From Pseudovibrio sp. Ad37 (GTDB lineage: Bacteria; Pseudomonadota; Alphaproteobacteria; Rhizobiales; Stappiaceae), in contig NZ_LMCF01000220.1 in the NCBI RefSeq assembly GCF_001623075.1, forward strand, positions 1-47,150: a stretch of DNA of 47,150 bases, in the 5' to 3' direction. The notes beneath the pieces are model-generated. The model was not told the DNA's origin, did not search any database, and worked only from the letters and a program-made list of their open reading frames with translations. How positions within the stretch are numbered: position 1 is the first letter of the stretch; each line of letters starts with the position of its first letter. Positions 18,320 to 27,174 of the stretch are shown piece after piece. The position numbers and the translations under genes are program-made.

Positions 18320-18772
18320 TTAACCAGCGTCGTTCGGTGGCCAGTCTTGCGTGTTGGTCTTATCAGCCCAACGCAAGAATTCAGAGAGGCCGCGGACTTC
18401 TTCTTTGGTCAGATCGAAGAAAGGCATCTGGCGACGACCTTCGATGCGGCTCGGCTGAGCTTCCATCCAGGAGCCAAGGGTCTCAGCTGCATCATCCGGA
18501 TCATCCAGCACGCCCCAACGTGTCATCACATTGCCGACTTCAGGAGCAAAGTAGGCGCCTTCCCCGTGCAACGTATGGCAGTTGATGCAAGCATGCTTTT
18601 CCCAAACGTGCTTTCCGAGGACAACCTCGTCAGTGAGATCAGCTTTTGAAGTCGATTCATTGACGACGTAAAGGTGGCTGTCGATTGAGAGCACGGCAAA
18701 TATGCCTATGAAGAATAAGGATCCCCCATAAAAAATATTTCGTGCCCGCGATTTTGTAAGGAATTCTGACAT
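18320..18772 (-). CDS. norC: NorC, membrane-anchored cytochrome c subunit of nitric oxide reductase
   Basis: A 150-residue monoheme cytochrome c that feeds electrons to NorB. One membrane helix (about 14-30) anchors it. The heme site CINCH is at 62-66, and Met116 in RRQMPFFDLT is the likely sixth ligand. It is the first gene of norCBQD. ATG 18772 is preceded by AGGA at suitable distance. Confidence 0.95.
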   Translation of the reverse strand: MSEFLTKSRARNIFYGGSLFFIGIFAVLSIDSHLYVVNESTSKADLTDEVVLGKHVWEKHACINCHTLHGEGAYFAPEVGNVMTRWGVLDDPDDAAETLGSWMEAQPSRIEGRRQMPFFDLTKEEVRGLSEFLRWADKTNTQDWPPNDAG

Positions 18773-18805
18773 CTACGGAATCCTATCGTGGTTACGGTCC
18801 CGAAG

Positions 18806-18847
18806 ATGATAAAATTGACGCCACTGGGGAAGTTTGTGCTAGAACAA
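18806..18847 (-). promoter_or_regulatory. nor promoter with NnrR/Dnr-type box
   Basis: TTGTGCTAGAACAA (18834-18847) fits the TTG-N8-CAA core of NnrR/Dnr sites. Placing its centre at -41.5 puts the transcription start near 18799, and a TATCAT -10 (minus strand, 18811-18806) falls as expected. The half-sites differ from the TTGAT of the nap box, which could give NO-specific rather than oxygen-specific control. Confidence 0.6.
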
Positions 18848-18853
18848 CCTATT

Positions 18854-18865
18854 CGGTAATTACCG
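18854..18865. promoter_or_regulatory. Palindrome CGGTAATTACCG upstream of the nor box
   Basis: A perfect 12-bp palindrome centred 19 bp upstream of the NnrR-like box centre. It may be a second regulator site at the nor promoter. I cannot assign a binding protein. Confidence 0.4.
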
Positions 18866-18961
18866 GATATAGGAGAAAAACACATTTAAAAACAAGAGGA
18901 TATTAAATCGAGAATACTGGTATTTATGCCTAGTAACACTCAGGCAATCGCTCAACGGTAC

Positions 18962-19678
18962 TCAAGAGTCAGCCATTGGGTCCAAATCAGCCAGAGTCTT
19001 CAGCTTATTCATCTCCGTCACGATGACCTTTTTGCGCCCGCTATTCACAATTCCCTGTTTTTCCCAAGCGCTTAGCAAACGGCTCACAGTGTACAAAGTT
19101 GTACCTGTCATCTCAGAGATATTCTGGCGTGTGAGAGGAAAATCAATTTCCATTCCCTCATCGGTGATGCGGCTGCTTTGGATTGCAAGCCTCAGCAAAG
19201 CACGTGCAACACGCTGCTCAACCTGCTGTGTTGCCAGTTCCAGAATGTGGTTGTTCGCTTCAGAGATACGCTCTCCGACGGTTTTGTAGGTTTCCGTCGC
19301 AAATCCATCGTACTTTTCGACAAACGTCTTCCAGAGACTTGTTGGCCAGAACAGCACAAGGCAGTCATCAATCGCCACAGCACTGGCTGGGTAAGTCGTC
19401 CTGCCAATTGCGGAGGCAATGCCCATAAGCTCGCCACTGACGATGTGACGCGCAATCACCTGATCTCCGGAAGCCGTGGTGCGAATAACGCGCACATGAC
19501 CGTCCAACAGCAGGAAAAACCGCTCCGCTGGCTCATGCTCTTCGAAAATAGCCTGACCCGCGCTGAAACGCTTTGGCGTCGCTGCGTCCAAAATCTCTCT
19601 GATATCAACGCGTTCCAGCTTTCGGAACGGAGGAATATGGGAAATAAGATTTTCGTCAAGACTTCTCAAAGAAGACAC
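18962..19678 (-). CDS. Crp/Fnr-family regulator, NnrR/Dnr-like
   Basis: A 238-residue transcription factor with an N-terminal cyclic-nucleotide-binding-type sensor domain (about 15-130), a dimer helix and a C-terminal winged helix. The recognition region ISEMTGTTLYTVSRLLSAWE contains the E..(T)..(S)R pattern for TTGAT-like sites. The N-terminal Cys cluster of a true FNR is missing, so it is not an Fe-S oxygen sensor; NO-sensing NnrR/Dnr proteins bind heme instead. Its place 189 bases upstream of norC supports NO-responsive control of nor and perhaps nap. NnrR versus Dnr cannot be separated here. Confidence 0.85.
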   Translation of the reverse strand: MSSLRSLDENLISHIPPFRKLERVDIREILDAATPKRFSAGQAIFEEHEPAERFFLLLDGHVRVIRTTASGDQVIARHIVSGELMGIASAIGRTTYPASAVAIDDCLVLFWPTSLWKTFVEKYDGFATETYKTVGERISEANNHILELATQQVEQRVARALLRLAIQSSRITDEGMEIDFPLTRQNISEMTGTTLYTVSRLLSAWEKQGIVNSGRKKVIVTEMNKLKTLADLDPMADS

Positions 19679-19692
19679 CGTAGATCAATTAG

Positions 19693-19722
19693 AAAACACC
19701 CAAGCCAATCTGCGAGTGTTTT
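19693..19722 (-). terminator. Likely terminator after the DUF2834 gene
   Basis: On the minus strand AAAACACTC (19722-19714) pairs with GGGTGTTTT (19701-19693), with one wobble, and a 12-base loop. The T-run is the end of the stem itself. It lies 107 bases past the DUF2834 stop and just upstream of the Crp/Fnr gene. Confidence 0.5.
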
Positions 19723-19829
19723 AGCGTATGTACTCGTAGGATTAAGCCGGTTGTTTATAGCAGAAAACATTAAGAAATTCACAGTGAACTCATTGGTGTA
19801 GGCCATTTTCTGCACATGAGTTCCAACTA

Positions 19830-20186
19830 TCATATGTGCGCTACGTTTTTTCCGCTGTGAGCCCTTGGTTTGGATGGTTTTTCAACGTGTAATTCTCTCA
19901 AGAGCAAGAACAATGGCAAGCCTAACGACACACCAACGGTAAACACAGCAAGAATCGGAAGCCAAAGACGATTCATTCCAAGTCGTTGCCCTTCGGCAAT
20001 GATAAAGCCTATCAAAACCACCGCTGAGACCACCACATCAAGCCAGGCAAAAGCCGATATCTCGCCAGCAAATGCCTCAGCAAGAAGTTGCGGCAGATTC
20101 AACCCGTTCTCAAGTAACCATGGCATAAACGCCCCGTACGGCAGCAGAAATCCCAAAATACAAAGAAGGCCATAAAAATACTTCAT
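19830..20186 (-). CDS. DUF2834-family membrane protein
   Basis: From ATG 20186 the product is 118 residues: MKYFYGLLCILGFLLPYGAF begins the first helix, and two more helices follow (AWLDVVVSAVVLIGFIIAEG and LWLPILAVFTVGVSLGLPLF). This three-helix pattern, with the GMNRLW loop, is typical of DUF2834 proteins of unknown function. The C-terminus is short and basic. A longer frame to 20207 adds only MWAAEPE and is less likely. It stands alone between two terminators; I see no FNR box before it. Confidence 0.75.
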   Translation of the reverse strand: MKYFYGLLCILGFLLPYGAFMPWLLENGLNLPQLLAEAFAGEISAFAWLDVVVSAVVLIGFIIAEGQRLGMNRLWLPILAVFTVGVSLGLPLFLLLRELHVEKPSKPRAHSGKNVAHI

Positions 20187-20259
20187 CTCTGGCTCCGCAG
20201 CCCACAATCATCAAATCAACAAAGCAATCCTATTGAAGTTCCCCCGCCAGAACAACAAA

Positions 20260-20282
20260 AGCCCCACCACAAGGGCGGGGCT
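20260..20282 (-). terminator. Terminator of the peptide ABC transporter operon
   Basis: On the minus strand AGCCCC (20282-20277) and GGGGCT (20265-20260) pair across a GC-rich loop that can extend the stem, followed by TTTTGTTGTT. It lies 28 bases past the last ABC ATPase gene. Confidence 0.8.
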
Positions 20283-20309
20283 CTCAGTAACCATCAGATG
20301 CTTCACAGA

Positions 20310-21140
20310 TCAGCTGTCGCCGAAGAACTCCGCATCATACCCCATAGAGGCTTTGAGCAGTTCCTGCGTGTAAGCTGTCTCCGGTGTAGAGCTTCGCATC
20401 GCTTCCACATCCATCACCTCAACAACCTCACCATGCTGCATCACGGCAATCTCATCACACATATGCGCAACCACTGCCAGATCGTGCGTCACCATCACAT
20501 AGGTAAGGTTATGTTCCTTCCGCAGATCAGCAAACAAGTTCAGAATTTCAGCCTGCACAGATACATCCAACGCTGAAGTTGGCTCATCCAACAAAAGAAT
20601 CTCCGGCTCCAACATCAACGCGCGTGCAACAGCCACACGCTGACGTTGACCACCGGAAAGCTGATGCGGATACCGAAAGCGGAAATCTGCCCCAAGCCCT
20701 ACGTCATCCAGAGCCCGAAGCACACGACCATCAATATCATCAAACCCATGTAATTTAAGAGGTTCTGACAAAACTCGGTCAACGGTATGGCGTGGATGCA
20801 AGGACGCATAAGGGTCCTGAAAAACCATCTGAATCTTGCGGGCAAAAACCTTGTCACGCTTATGCGAAACAGGGGCGCCGTCAATATCGATCTCACCATC
20901 CCAGCTCTCAACCAGTCCACACACAGCGCGCAGTACAGTTGACTTACCTGAGCCAGATTCACCGACAATGCCAAAACTGCCGCCTTGCTGAACCTTGACG
21001 CTCACGTTTTTGACAGCCTGAAAGCGATCCGGTCCCTCACCGAAATAGACGTTGAGGTCTTTGATCTCGAGGCGGGCGTCTTTTGTTGCTTCCGCAACCC
21101 ATGGCTTACGTTCCATCACAGCACTATCAGACCCGGGCAT
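20310..21140 (-). CDS. Peptide ABC importer ATPase, DppF/OppF-like
   Basis: Second ATPase of a family-5 peptide importer, 276 residues from ATG 21140. Walker A is GESGSGKS, the signature LSGGQRQRVAVARAL, Walker B ILLLDEPTSALD, and the switch is THD. ATG 21140 is chosen because AGGAGG lies nine bases upstream, with a 14-base overlap onto the previous gene; the longer frame to 21224 and a Met at 21116 lack such a site. DppF/OppF couple ATP hydrolysis to uptake of di- or oligopeptides with the DppD-like partner upstream. Confidence 0.9.
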   Translation of the reverse strand: MPGSDSAVMERKPWVAEATKDARLEIKDLNVYFGEGPDRFQAVKNVSVKVQQGGSFGIVGESGSGKSTVLRAVCGLVESWDGEIDIDGAPVSHKRDKVFARKIQMVFQDPYASLHPRHTVDRVLSEPLKLHGFDDIDGRVLRALDDVGLGADFRFRYPHQLSGGQRQRVAVARALMLEPEILLLDEPTSALDVSVQAEILNLFADLRKEHNLTYVMVTHDLAVVAHMCDEIAVMQHGEVVEVMDVEAMRSSTPETAYTQELLKASMGYDAEFFGDS

Positions 21141-21987
21141 CAACACTGACCTCCTGTTTCCAGCTGTCCTGACGTTGCAGTGCTTCAAGGCGCCCCTTGG
21201 GCTCCTCAATGCGAGGCAGCGCATTCAGCAACCCACGTGTGTAAGGATGCGTCGCATTGTGCAGCTCGCTGGCCTTACAGGTCTCTACAATACGTCCTGC
21301 GTACATAATGATAATTCGGTCACAGAAGGACGAGACAAGATTCAGATCGTGACTGATGAAGATCAACCCCATTCCGCGCTCCTGCACCAACTTGTCCATG
21401 ATCGCCAGCACCTTCATCTGCACAGTCACATCCAGAGCAGAGGTCGGCTCATCAGCAATCAGCAGCTTTGGATCAGTGATCAGCATCATCGCGATCATCA
21501 CACGCTGCCCCATACCGCCTGAAAGCTCATGCGGATAAGAATTGAACACACGCTCAGGGTTGCGGATCTGAACAGCCTCCAACATCTCCAGAGCGCCCTG
21601 ACGAGCCTCACGGCGAGAAGATTTGGTGTGCAGGCGCAGAGCCTCACAGATCTGTTTGCCAACCGTGTGAACAGGGTTCAGCGAAAACTTCGGATCCTGC
21701 ATCACCATGGAGATCTGGTGACCACGGATTTTCCGCATCTGCCGTTCCGAATAGTCCAGCAGATTCTCACCATTGAACTTAATCGACTTGGCTTCCATCT
21801 GGCCAGGAGACCGGATCAGACGCAAAATACTCCGCCCGGTCATAGATTTGCCAGAGCCACTTTCGCCCACAATGCCAACGCGCTCACGCCCGACAGAGAA
21901 CGAAATGCCACGAACCGCATCAACGGTACCGCTACGTGTTGGGAAACGAACCCAAAGGTCCTCAACGCTTAAAAGCGTATCACTCAT
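21127..21987 (-). CDS. Peptide ABC importer ATPase, DppD/OppD-like
   Basis: First ATPase of the peptide importer, 286 residues. Walker A is GESGSGKS, the signature LSGGMGQRVMIAMML, Walker B LLIADEPTSALD, and the switch ISHD. The C-terminal peptide HPYTRGLLNALPRIEE is the typical OppD/DppD extension of the oligopeptide family. It starts 11 bases after the upstream permease gene. Confidence 0.92.
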   Translation of the reverse strand: MSDTLLSVEDLWVRFPTRSGTVDAVRGISFSVGRERVGIVGESGSGKSMTGRSILRLIRSPGQMEAKSIKFNGENLLDYSERQMRKIRGHQISMVMQDPKFSLNPVHTVGKQICEALRLHTKSSRREARQGALEMLEAVQIRNPERVFNSYPHELSGGMGQRVMIAMMLITDPKLLIADEPTSALDVTVQMKVLAIMDKLVQERGMGLIFISHDLNLVSSFCDRIIIMYAGRIVETCKASELHNATHPYTRGLLNALPRIEEPKGRLEALQRQDSWKQEVSVDARV

Positions 21988-21998
21988 GGTTCTCTCCC

Positions 21999-22940
21999 CT
22001 AGCTCTGGCTCTTTTTCGGATCAAGAATATCGCGCAGACCATCACCCAGCAGGTTGAAGCCCAAAGACACGATAAAGATCGCCATACCCGGCATGGCAGC
22101 AACCCACCAATGGTCCAGAATAAACTTGCGACCAGCAGAGATCATTGCGCCCCACTCAGGCTCTGGAGGCTGAGCACCAAGACCAAGGAAACCAAGGCCG
22201 GCAGCTGTCAGAATAATCCCCGCCATATCAAGCGTCACACGCACAATGATGGAAGACAGACACAGCGGCCATACATGCCCGATGATGATATGCATGACAC
22301 CAGCCCCCTGCAAACGCACAGCGCTGATGTAATCCGCATTGCGAATGGTCAGAGTTTCAGCGCGAGCAATACGCGCATACGGAGGCCATGCCGTCAGACT
22401 GATCGCGATAATCGCACTCTCGATACCCGCCCCAAGCGCAGCAACGAAGGCAAGCGCCAGAATAAGCTTGGGAAACGCCAGGAAGATATCAACCAGACGC
22501 ATAAGTGCCTGATCGACCCAGCCGCCCAGATACCCGGCAACAGTTCCAATCAGCAATCCGAACACTGGTGCTGTGAACGCTACAATGCCTACAATCAGAA
22601 GCGTAATGCGGGAACCATAAACGAGGCGGCTCCAGATATCGCGGCCAAGTTCATCAGTTCCAAGCAGGTGACCATCCACCCCCGGCGCGGTCAAACGTTT
22701 GGCAAGGTCTTGTGCATTTGGCTCTGTTGTTGCCAGCAGTGGCGCAAAAATCGCCATCAGAACCAAGCTCAGAATAATCAGGAACCCAAGAAACGCGAGC
22801 TTGTTTTCATAGAGTTTCATCCACCCCATATAAAACTGCACAGCGCGCGCATGTCCGCGGGATTTAGGTGCATCAGAGGAGAGCCATGCTTTCAAGCCAG
22901 CTCTGTCAGGCACGTTGGATTTTACAGGTGCTGTTGTCAT
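21999..22940 (-). CDS. Peptide ABC importer permease, DppC-like
   Basis: A 313-residue inner-membrane permease with an N-terminal OppC-type segment and six helices. The typical LLGTDELGRDIWSRLVYGSR motif and the EAA-like loop (EWGAMISAGR ... WWVAAMPGMAIFIVSLGFN) are present. It overlaps the DppB-like gene by four bases, as is usual for the pair that forms the membrane channel. Confidence 0.92.
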   Translation of the reverse strand: MTTAPVKSNVPDRAGLKAWLSSDAPKSRGHARAVQFYMGWMKLYENKLAFLGFLIILSLVLMAIFAPLLATTEPNAQDLAKRLTAPGVDGHLLGTDELGRDIWSRLVYGSRITLLIVGIVAFTAPVFGLLIGTVAGYLGGWVDQALMRLVDIFLAFPKLILALAFVAALGAGIESAIIAISLTAWPPYARIARAETLTIRNADYISAVRLQGAGVMHIIIGHVWPLCLSSIIVRVTLDMAGIILTAAGLGFLGLGAQPPEPEWGAMISAGRKFILDHWWVAAMPGMAIFIVSLGFNLLGDGLRDILDPKKSQS

Positions 22941-24004
22941 CGTGCCCTCGGATCAACCACTTTGTACATGAAGTCAGAGAAGAGATTGAGGCCCACAAAG
23001 ATAGCACCAACCACAACTGTTCCACCCAGCACCGCATTCATATCGGCAGAAAGCAGAGCATTGGTGATGTAGTTGCCCAGACCCGGCCATGAGAAGATAA
23101 TCTCTGTCAGCACAGACCCTTCCAGCAGGTTCGCATAGGAAAGCGCGATCACCGTAATAAGCGGGATCATCACATTCGGTAGCGCATGCCGCCAGATCAC
23201 AGCAGTCTCAGAAACCCCCTTCACGCGCGCGGTGGTGATGTACTCCTGAGAGAACTGTTCCAGCATGAACGAGCGGGTCATACGGGAAATGTAAGCAATA
23301 GAATAATAGCCAAGAATACTTGCAGGCAGAATGATGTGGCTCACCGCATTCCAGAAGATCTCGATCTCTCCTGCAATCAGGCTATCGATGAGGATCATGC
23401 CTGAAACAACAGGAACAATATCTTCGTAATAGATATCGATACGACCTGGGCCACTAACCCAGCCAAGAATACCGTAGAAAATCAAGAGGCCCATCAAGCC
23501 AAACCAGAAGATCGGCATGGAGTAGCCAAACAGGCCAACAAGGCGGATCAGCTGGTCCGGCCAACGGCCTTCATTCACTGCAGCCAAAACCCCCATCGGC
23601 ACGCCAATGCCAACGCCAGCGATCGTCGCAAGAGTTGCAAGCTCCAATGTAGCCGGGAAAACGCGGGCAATGTCCTCAACAACGGGCCGCGCTGTCAGCG
23701 TCGACATCCCGAAGTCGCCCATCGCCACCTGTTTCAAGAACAGCATAAACTGCACGTAAAGCGGCTGATCAAGACCCATGGCCTTGTACGCAGCTTCGTA
23801 AATTTCCTGAGAGGCACGCTCACCAACAACCGCGAGGACCGGGTCGACTGGCATAACACGCGCAATAATGAAGGTGACGAAAAGAAGCCCCACCATAGTG
23901 ATGGCAATGGAGAAAAGGCCAGCGATTAAACCTTTTAAAATCTTGTAGAGCGGCGAGGTAAACCCTCGCCGCGCCACAGTCGCTGTAGAGTCAGCGATGC
24001 TCAT
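22937..24004 (-). CDS. Peptide ABC importer permease, DppB-like
   Basis: A 355-residue inner-membrane permease. After a short cytoplasmic N-terminus the first helix and a long periplasmic loop precede the transport domain, with the family motif ARVKGVSETAVIWRHALPN and LLEGSVLTEIIFSWPGLG. Somewhat longer than typical DppB because of a basic N-terminal extension. It begins 16 bases after the binding-protein gene. Confidence 0.92.
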   Translation of the reverse strand: MSIADSTATVARRGFTSPLYKILKGLIAGLFSIAITMVGLLFVTFIIARVMPVDPVLAVVGERASQEIYEAAYKAMGLDQPLYVQFMLFLKQVAMGDFGMSTLTARPVVEDIARVFPATLELATLATIAGVGIGVPMGVLAAVNEGRWPDQLIRLVGLFGYSMPIFWFGLMGLLIFYGILGWVSGPGRIDIYYEDIVPVVSGMILIDSLIAGEIEIFWNAVSHIILPASILGYYSIAYISRMTRSFMLEQFSQEYITTARVKGVSETAVIWRHALPNVMIPLITVIALSYANLLEGSVLTEIIFSWPGLGNYITNALLSADMNAVLGGTVVVGAIFVGLNLFSDFMYKVVDPRAR

Positions 24005-24020
24005 TTGTAATTAGCCAATC

Positions 24021-25634
24021 TTATTTTTTTACAGGCCAGAAGAATACGCCAGTAATAGCGCCACCCGGATTGAAGCCGGTTACGTTTGCAGCCATGGAGT
24101 TCTGTTCAATCTGCTGGAACATAACCGAGAATGGAGCTTCTTTCTGGAAGGTCTTCTGAGCTTGCACGTACATGCGAGCACGCTTTTCGCGGTCACTTTC
24201 CTGTACAGCCAGATCGGTCAGTTTGGTCAGTTCTGTTGCTGGGTAAGCGTTACGCCATGCCAGTTTACCAACATGCTTACCTTCATCGGAGTTATCCGGG
24301 TTGTTTGCGAAGGTATCAGCATTTGTGTGTGGATCTGGATAATCCGGACCCCATGCACCTACGTAGATCTGGAAGTCACGAGCGCGGTAACGACCAAGGA
24401 TCTGCTTACCAGTTCCCTGTGTGATAGACGCGCGAATGCCAGCCTGACCAAAGGTGTTCTGCAAGCTCTGAGCAATTTCAACGCGCTCAGTCGCATTACG
24501 AACGATGAACTCAACATCGAAACCATCGGCATAACCTGCCTGGTCGAGCAGCTCTTTAGCTTTCTCAACGTTCAGTGAGAATGGAGTGTCCTTCAGTTCG
24601 CCCATATAAGTCTGCGGAAGGAACGCCTGCTGGATGGTGTACTGGCCCTTCAGGAAAGAACCGGTCATGCCTTTGTAGTCAACGAGATACTTCAGAGCTT
24701 CCGCAACCTTAGGATGGGACAGCGCCTTATCCTTCTGGTTGAAGGAGATGTACATCAGACGACCACGGAGCGTGTCTTCAACCTTCAGGTCTTCGTTGGT
24801 GGAGATCGCAGCAATATCTTCTGGAGACAGGTGACGGGCAACATCAACATCGCCTTTTTCCAGCATCAGACGCTGAGAAGCAGATTCCATCACGTGGCGC
24901 ACGATAACGCGCTTCATCGCAACTTCACCACGCCAGTAGCCTGGAACAGCAGTCAGAGAATAAGACTCATTTGGCTTCCAGCTCTGCAGCTTAAACGCGC
25001 CAGAACCAGCAGAATTTGTTTTCAGCCAGCCATTACCCCAGTCGCCATCAACTTCATTGGACTTAACCAGTTCACTATCAACGATAGAAGCAATTGCAGA
25101 AGTGAAGCAGTTCAGCACGAAAGAAGGAGCGTACTTCTTATCTGTCGTAATCTGGAAAGTGTTTTCATCAACGGCTTTGATTGTCTCACTCATGTTTTCA
25201 GGAGTGAAGCCAAACTGCGTAAGAATGAAAGACGGTGTTTTCTTCATCGCAACTGCACGGCGAAGGCTGTATTCAGCATCCTTTGCAGTAACAGGGTTGC
25301 CGGTGTGGAACTTGACGCCCTCACGCATTTTAAAAGTAAAGGTCTTGCCGTCCTCTGAGATTTCCCAGCTTGTTGCCAGACCTGGCTCATAACCTTTAGA
25401 CAGGTCAGCTGGGTTCAGCTGTACCAGACGATCATACATGTTGTTCGCCATGTCCGTACCGGAAAACTCAAACATTTCCTGCGGATCAAGGGAAATGATA
25501 TCGTCAATACGGCCAGCAACAATGAGCATGTTAGGTGGTGTTGCAGCACCAGCCTCAGAGATGATAGCGCCGGAAATTGGCATCGCCACGCTTGCAGCAA
25601 GCGCCAGCGAGAGAAGACTACGCTTAAATTGCAT
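24021..25634 (-). CDS. Family-5 peptide-binding protein of the ABC importer
   Basis: A 537-residue periplasmic solute-binding protein, first gene of the five-gene importer. Residues 1-30 form a signal peptide (SLALAASVAMPISGAIISEAGA). Family-5 marks include TFKMREGVKFHTGNPVTAKDAEYSLRRA and the C-terminal ligand-side region (YVGAWGPDYPDPHTNADTF). Members bind dipeptides, oligopeptides, nickel or other ligands; the exact ligand is not evident. The absence of a nearby peptidase leaves the use of the peptides open. Confidence 0.92.
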   Translation of the reverse strand: MQFKRSLLSLALAASVAMPISGAIISEAGAATPPNMLIVAGRIDDIISLDPQEMFEFSGTDMANNMYDRLVQLNPADLSKGYEPGLATSWEISEDGKTFTFKMREGVKFHTGNPVTAKDAEYSLRRAVAMKKTPSFILTQFGFTPENMSETIKAVDENTFQITTDKKYAPSFVLNCFTSAIASIVDSELVKSNEVDGDWGNGWLKTNSAGSGAFKLQSWKPNESYSLTAVPGYWRGEVAMKRVIVRHVMESASQRLMLEKGDVDVARHLSPEDIAAISTNEDLKVEDTLRGRLMYISFNQKDKALSHPKVAEALKYLVDYKGMTGSFLKGQYTIQQAFLPQTYMGELKDTPFSLNVEKAKELLDQAGYADGFDVEFIVRNATERVEIAQSLQNTFGQAGIRASITQGTGKQILGRYRARDFQIYVGAWGPDYPDPHTNADTFANNPDNSDEGKHVGKLAWRNAYPATELTKLTDLAVQESDREKRARMYVQAQKTFQKEAPFSVMFQQIEQNSMAANVTGFNPGGAITGVFFWPVKK

Positions 25635-26031
25635 TATAAAATGCTCCCCTATTTATAAAATGCCTTCACATCGTTAGTCGCGCGAAGGCGAAAGAATTGT
25701 AACCGCATCTAAGTGCAATCACTGATTAAATTCTTTCACTTTTTAAGAATGGGAACAAGTACCCTTGGTTGAGCTCAGCCAAAGAATACCATGCACCAGC
25801 TCAATCTCTGTTTGATCCTGGACGGCTAACCTTGCGGTTTCTGCCAGTAATCCAGCCTCCCCTAACGGACTAGTCAATTGGTATGATCAAGCCTGATTCA
25901 GTCTAAAAAAATCAGCTATTTAATCGTTTTAAGAAATGAAGAGGCGTCTCAGAAAAAGTAAACGCTGCACACAAGGTGCAGCGTTGGAACTCTATGCCAA
26001 ATTGGAGTGAGCCTGTGAGCAATTTTATTTA
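25635..26031. other. Intergenic region between the peptide and alpha-glucoside loci
   Basis: About 400 bases between two minus-strand units. It contains the terminator of the alpha-glucoside operon (25951-25985) and must hold the promoter of the peptide-binding protein gene near 25650-25760, where I could not define convincing -35 and -10 boxes. No gene is seen. Confidence 0.6.
25951..25985 (-). terminator. Terminator of the alpha-glucoside operon
   Basis: AACGCTGCAC (25961-25970) and GTGCAGCGTT (25976-25985) form a perfect 10-bp stem with a five-base loop. On the minus strand it is followed by TTTACTTTTTC. It ends the operon 46 bases after the ATPase gene stop. Confidence 0.85.
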
Positions 26032-27159
26032 TCACGCACCCTCAAGAGTTGCAGTATTTTCATGTTGACCTAACGCCCCCAATTTAGAAAACGCGAATCC
26101 GTCACCGCCAAACACATGCGCATGGCTGCAATCCAGCTTCACTTTGCAGCTCTCACCAGCCTTCGCAGTAGCATCACCCCTGCCTTGAACGGTGATCAAA
26201 GAACCGTCGGTCAAGCGCACATGCAGGAAGTGGCTCTCGCCAAGTTCCTCAATAACCTCGACCTTCCCGGAAAGCTCGCCTTCCGTTCCGCTGCCCATGT
26301 GCTCAGGACGAATACCAAACTCAACCTTATCGCCAACAGTAAGGCCAGTCGGATCAACGACAACCTTCACAGGATCAGAACCGATAACCGACAGCTCAAC
26401 ACCGTCTTCAGCAACACCTGTCACCTGCGCTTCAATGAAGTTCATCTTCGGCGACCCGATGAAGCCAGCCACGAACTTGTTGCGTGGACGATGGTACAGC
26501 TCAAGCGGGCTACCAACCTGCTCAACCCGGCCAGCATTCAGCACCACAATCCGGTCTGCAAGCGTCATTGCCTCCACCTGATCATGGGTCACGTACACCA
26601 TGGTGGCGTCCATGTCCTGATGCAGCTTGGCAATCTCAATACGCATCTGCACACGCAGCGCCGCATCAAGGTTGGAAAGCGGCTCATCGAATAGGAAGAC
26701 CTTAGGATTACGAACAATCGCACGGCCAATTGCCACGCGCTGACGCTGACCACCGGACAGTTGCTTCGGCTTGCGTTCCAGCAACGGAGTCAGCTCAAGG
26801 ATACGAGCCGCCTCCATCACCTTGTCTTTGATATCCTCTTTTGAATGCTTGGAGAGCTCAAGACCAAACGCCATATTCTCATAAACATTCATATGCGGAT
26901 AAAGAGCATAGCTCTGGAACACCATGGCTATCTTGCGTTCTTTAGGAGAGCGCTGGTTTACCAGATCTCCATCAATGAACATGTCACCATCAGTGATATC
27001 TTCAAGCCCTGCAATCAGGCGCAATAAAGTCGATTTACCGCAGCCGGATGGCCCGACAAACACGATCAACTCGCGATCTTTGATCTGCAAGTCAACGCCG
27101 TGGATGATGCGGGTTGACCCGAAGTCCTTGACGATACCCTTGAGTGTTACATCTGCCAT
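26032..27159 (-). CDS. aglK: Sugar ABC importer ATPase, AglK/MalK-like
   Basis: A 375-residue ATPase for a family-1 sugar importer. Walker A is GPSGCGKS, the signature LSGGQRQRVAIGRAI, Walker B VFLFDEPLSNLD, and the switch VTHD. A C-terminal TOBE/MalK-type domain (about 235-360) carries the regulatory fold. Order and neighbours match aglREFGAK of Sinorhizobium, so the likely substrates are alpha-glucosides such as sucrose, maltose or trehalose. It starts 15 bases after the glucosidase gene. Confidence 0.88.
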   Translation of the reverse strand: MADVTLKGIVKDFGSTRIIHGVDLQIKDRELIVFVGPSGCGKSTLLRLIAGLEDITDGDMFIDGDLVNQRSPKERKIAMVFQSYALYPHMNVYENMAFGLELSKHSKEDIKDKVMEAARILELTPLLERKPKQLSGGQRQRVAIGRAIVRNPKVFLFDEPLSNLDAALRVQMRIEIAKLHQDMDATMVYVTHDQVEAMTLADRIVVLNAGRVEQVGSPLELYHRPRNKFVAGFIGSPKMNFIEAQVTGVAEDGVELSVIGSDPVKVVVDPTGLTVGDKVEFGIRPEHMGSGTEGELSGKVEVIEELGESHFLHVRLTDGSLITVQGRGDATAKAGESCKVKLDCSHAHVFGGDGFAFSKLGALGQHENTATLEGA

Positions 27160-27174
27160 GGTGTTGCCCTCAGC

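Noticed and set aside
18962-19678. The Crp/Fnr regulator as a true oxygen-sensing FNR
   Set aside because: The N-terminal cysteine cluster needed for the Fe-S sensor is absent, so NnrR/Dnr-like is the better call.
21936-23072. A 378-residue plus-strand frame opposite the peptide permease genes
   Set aside because: Low-complexity Gln/Arg-rich antisense shadow of the two permease genes.
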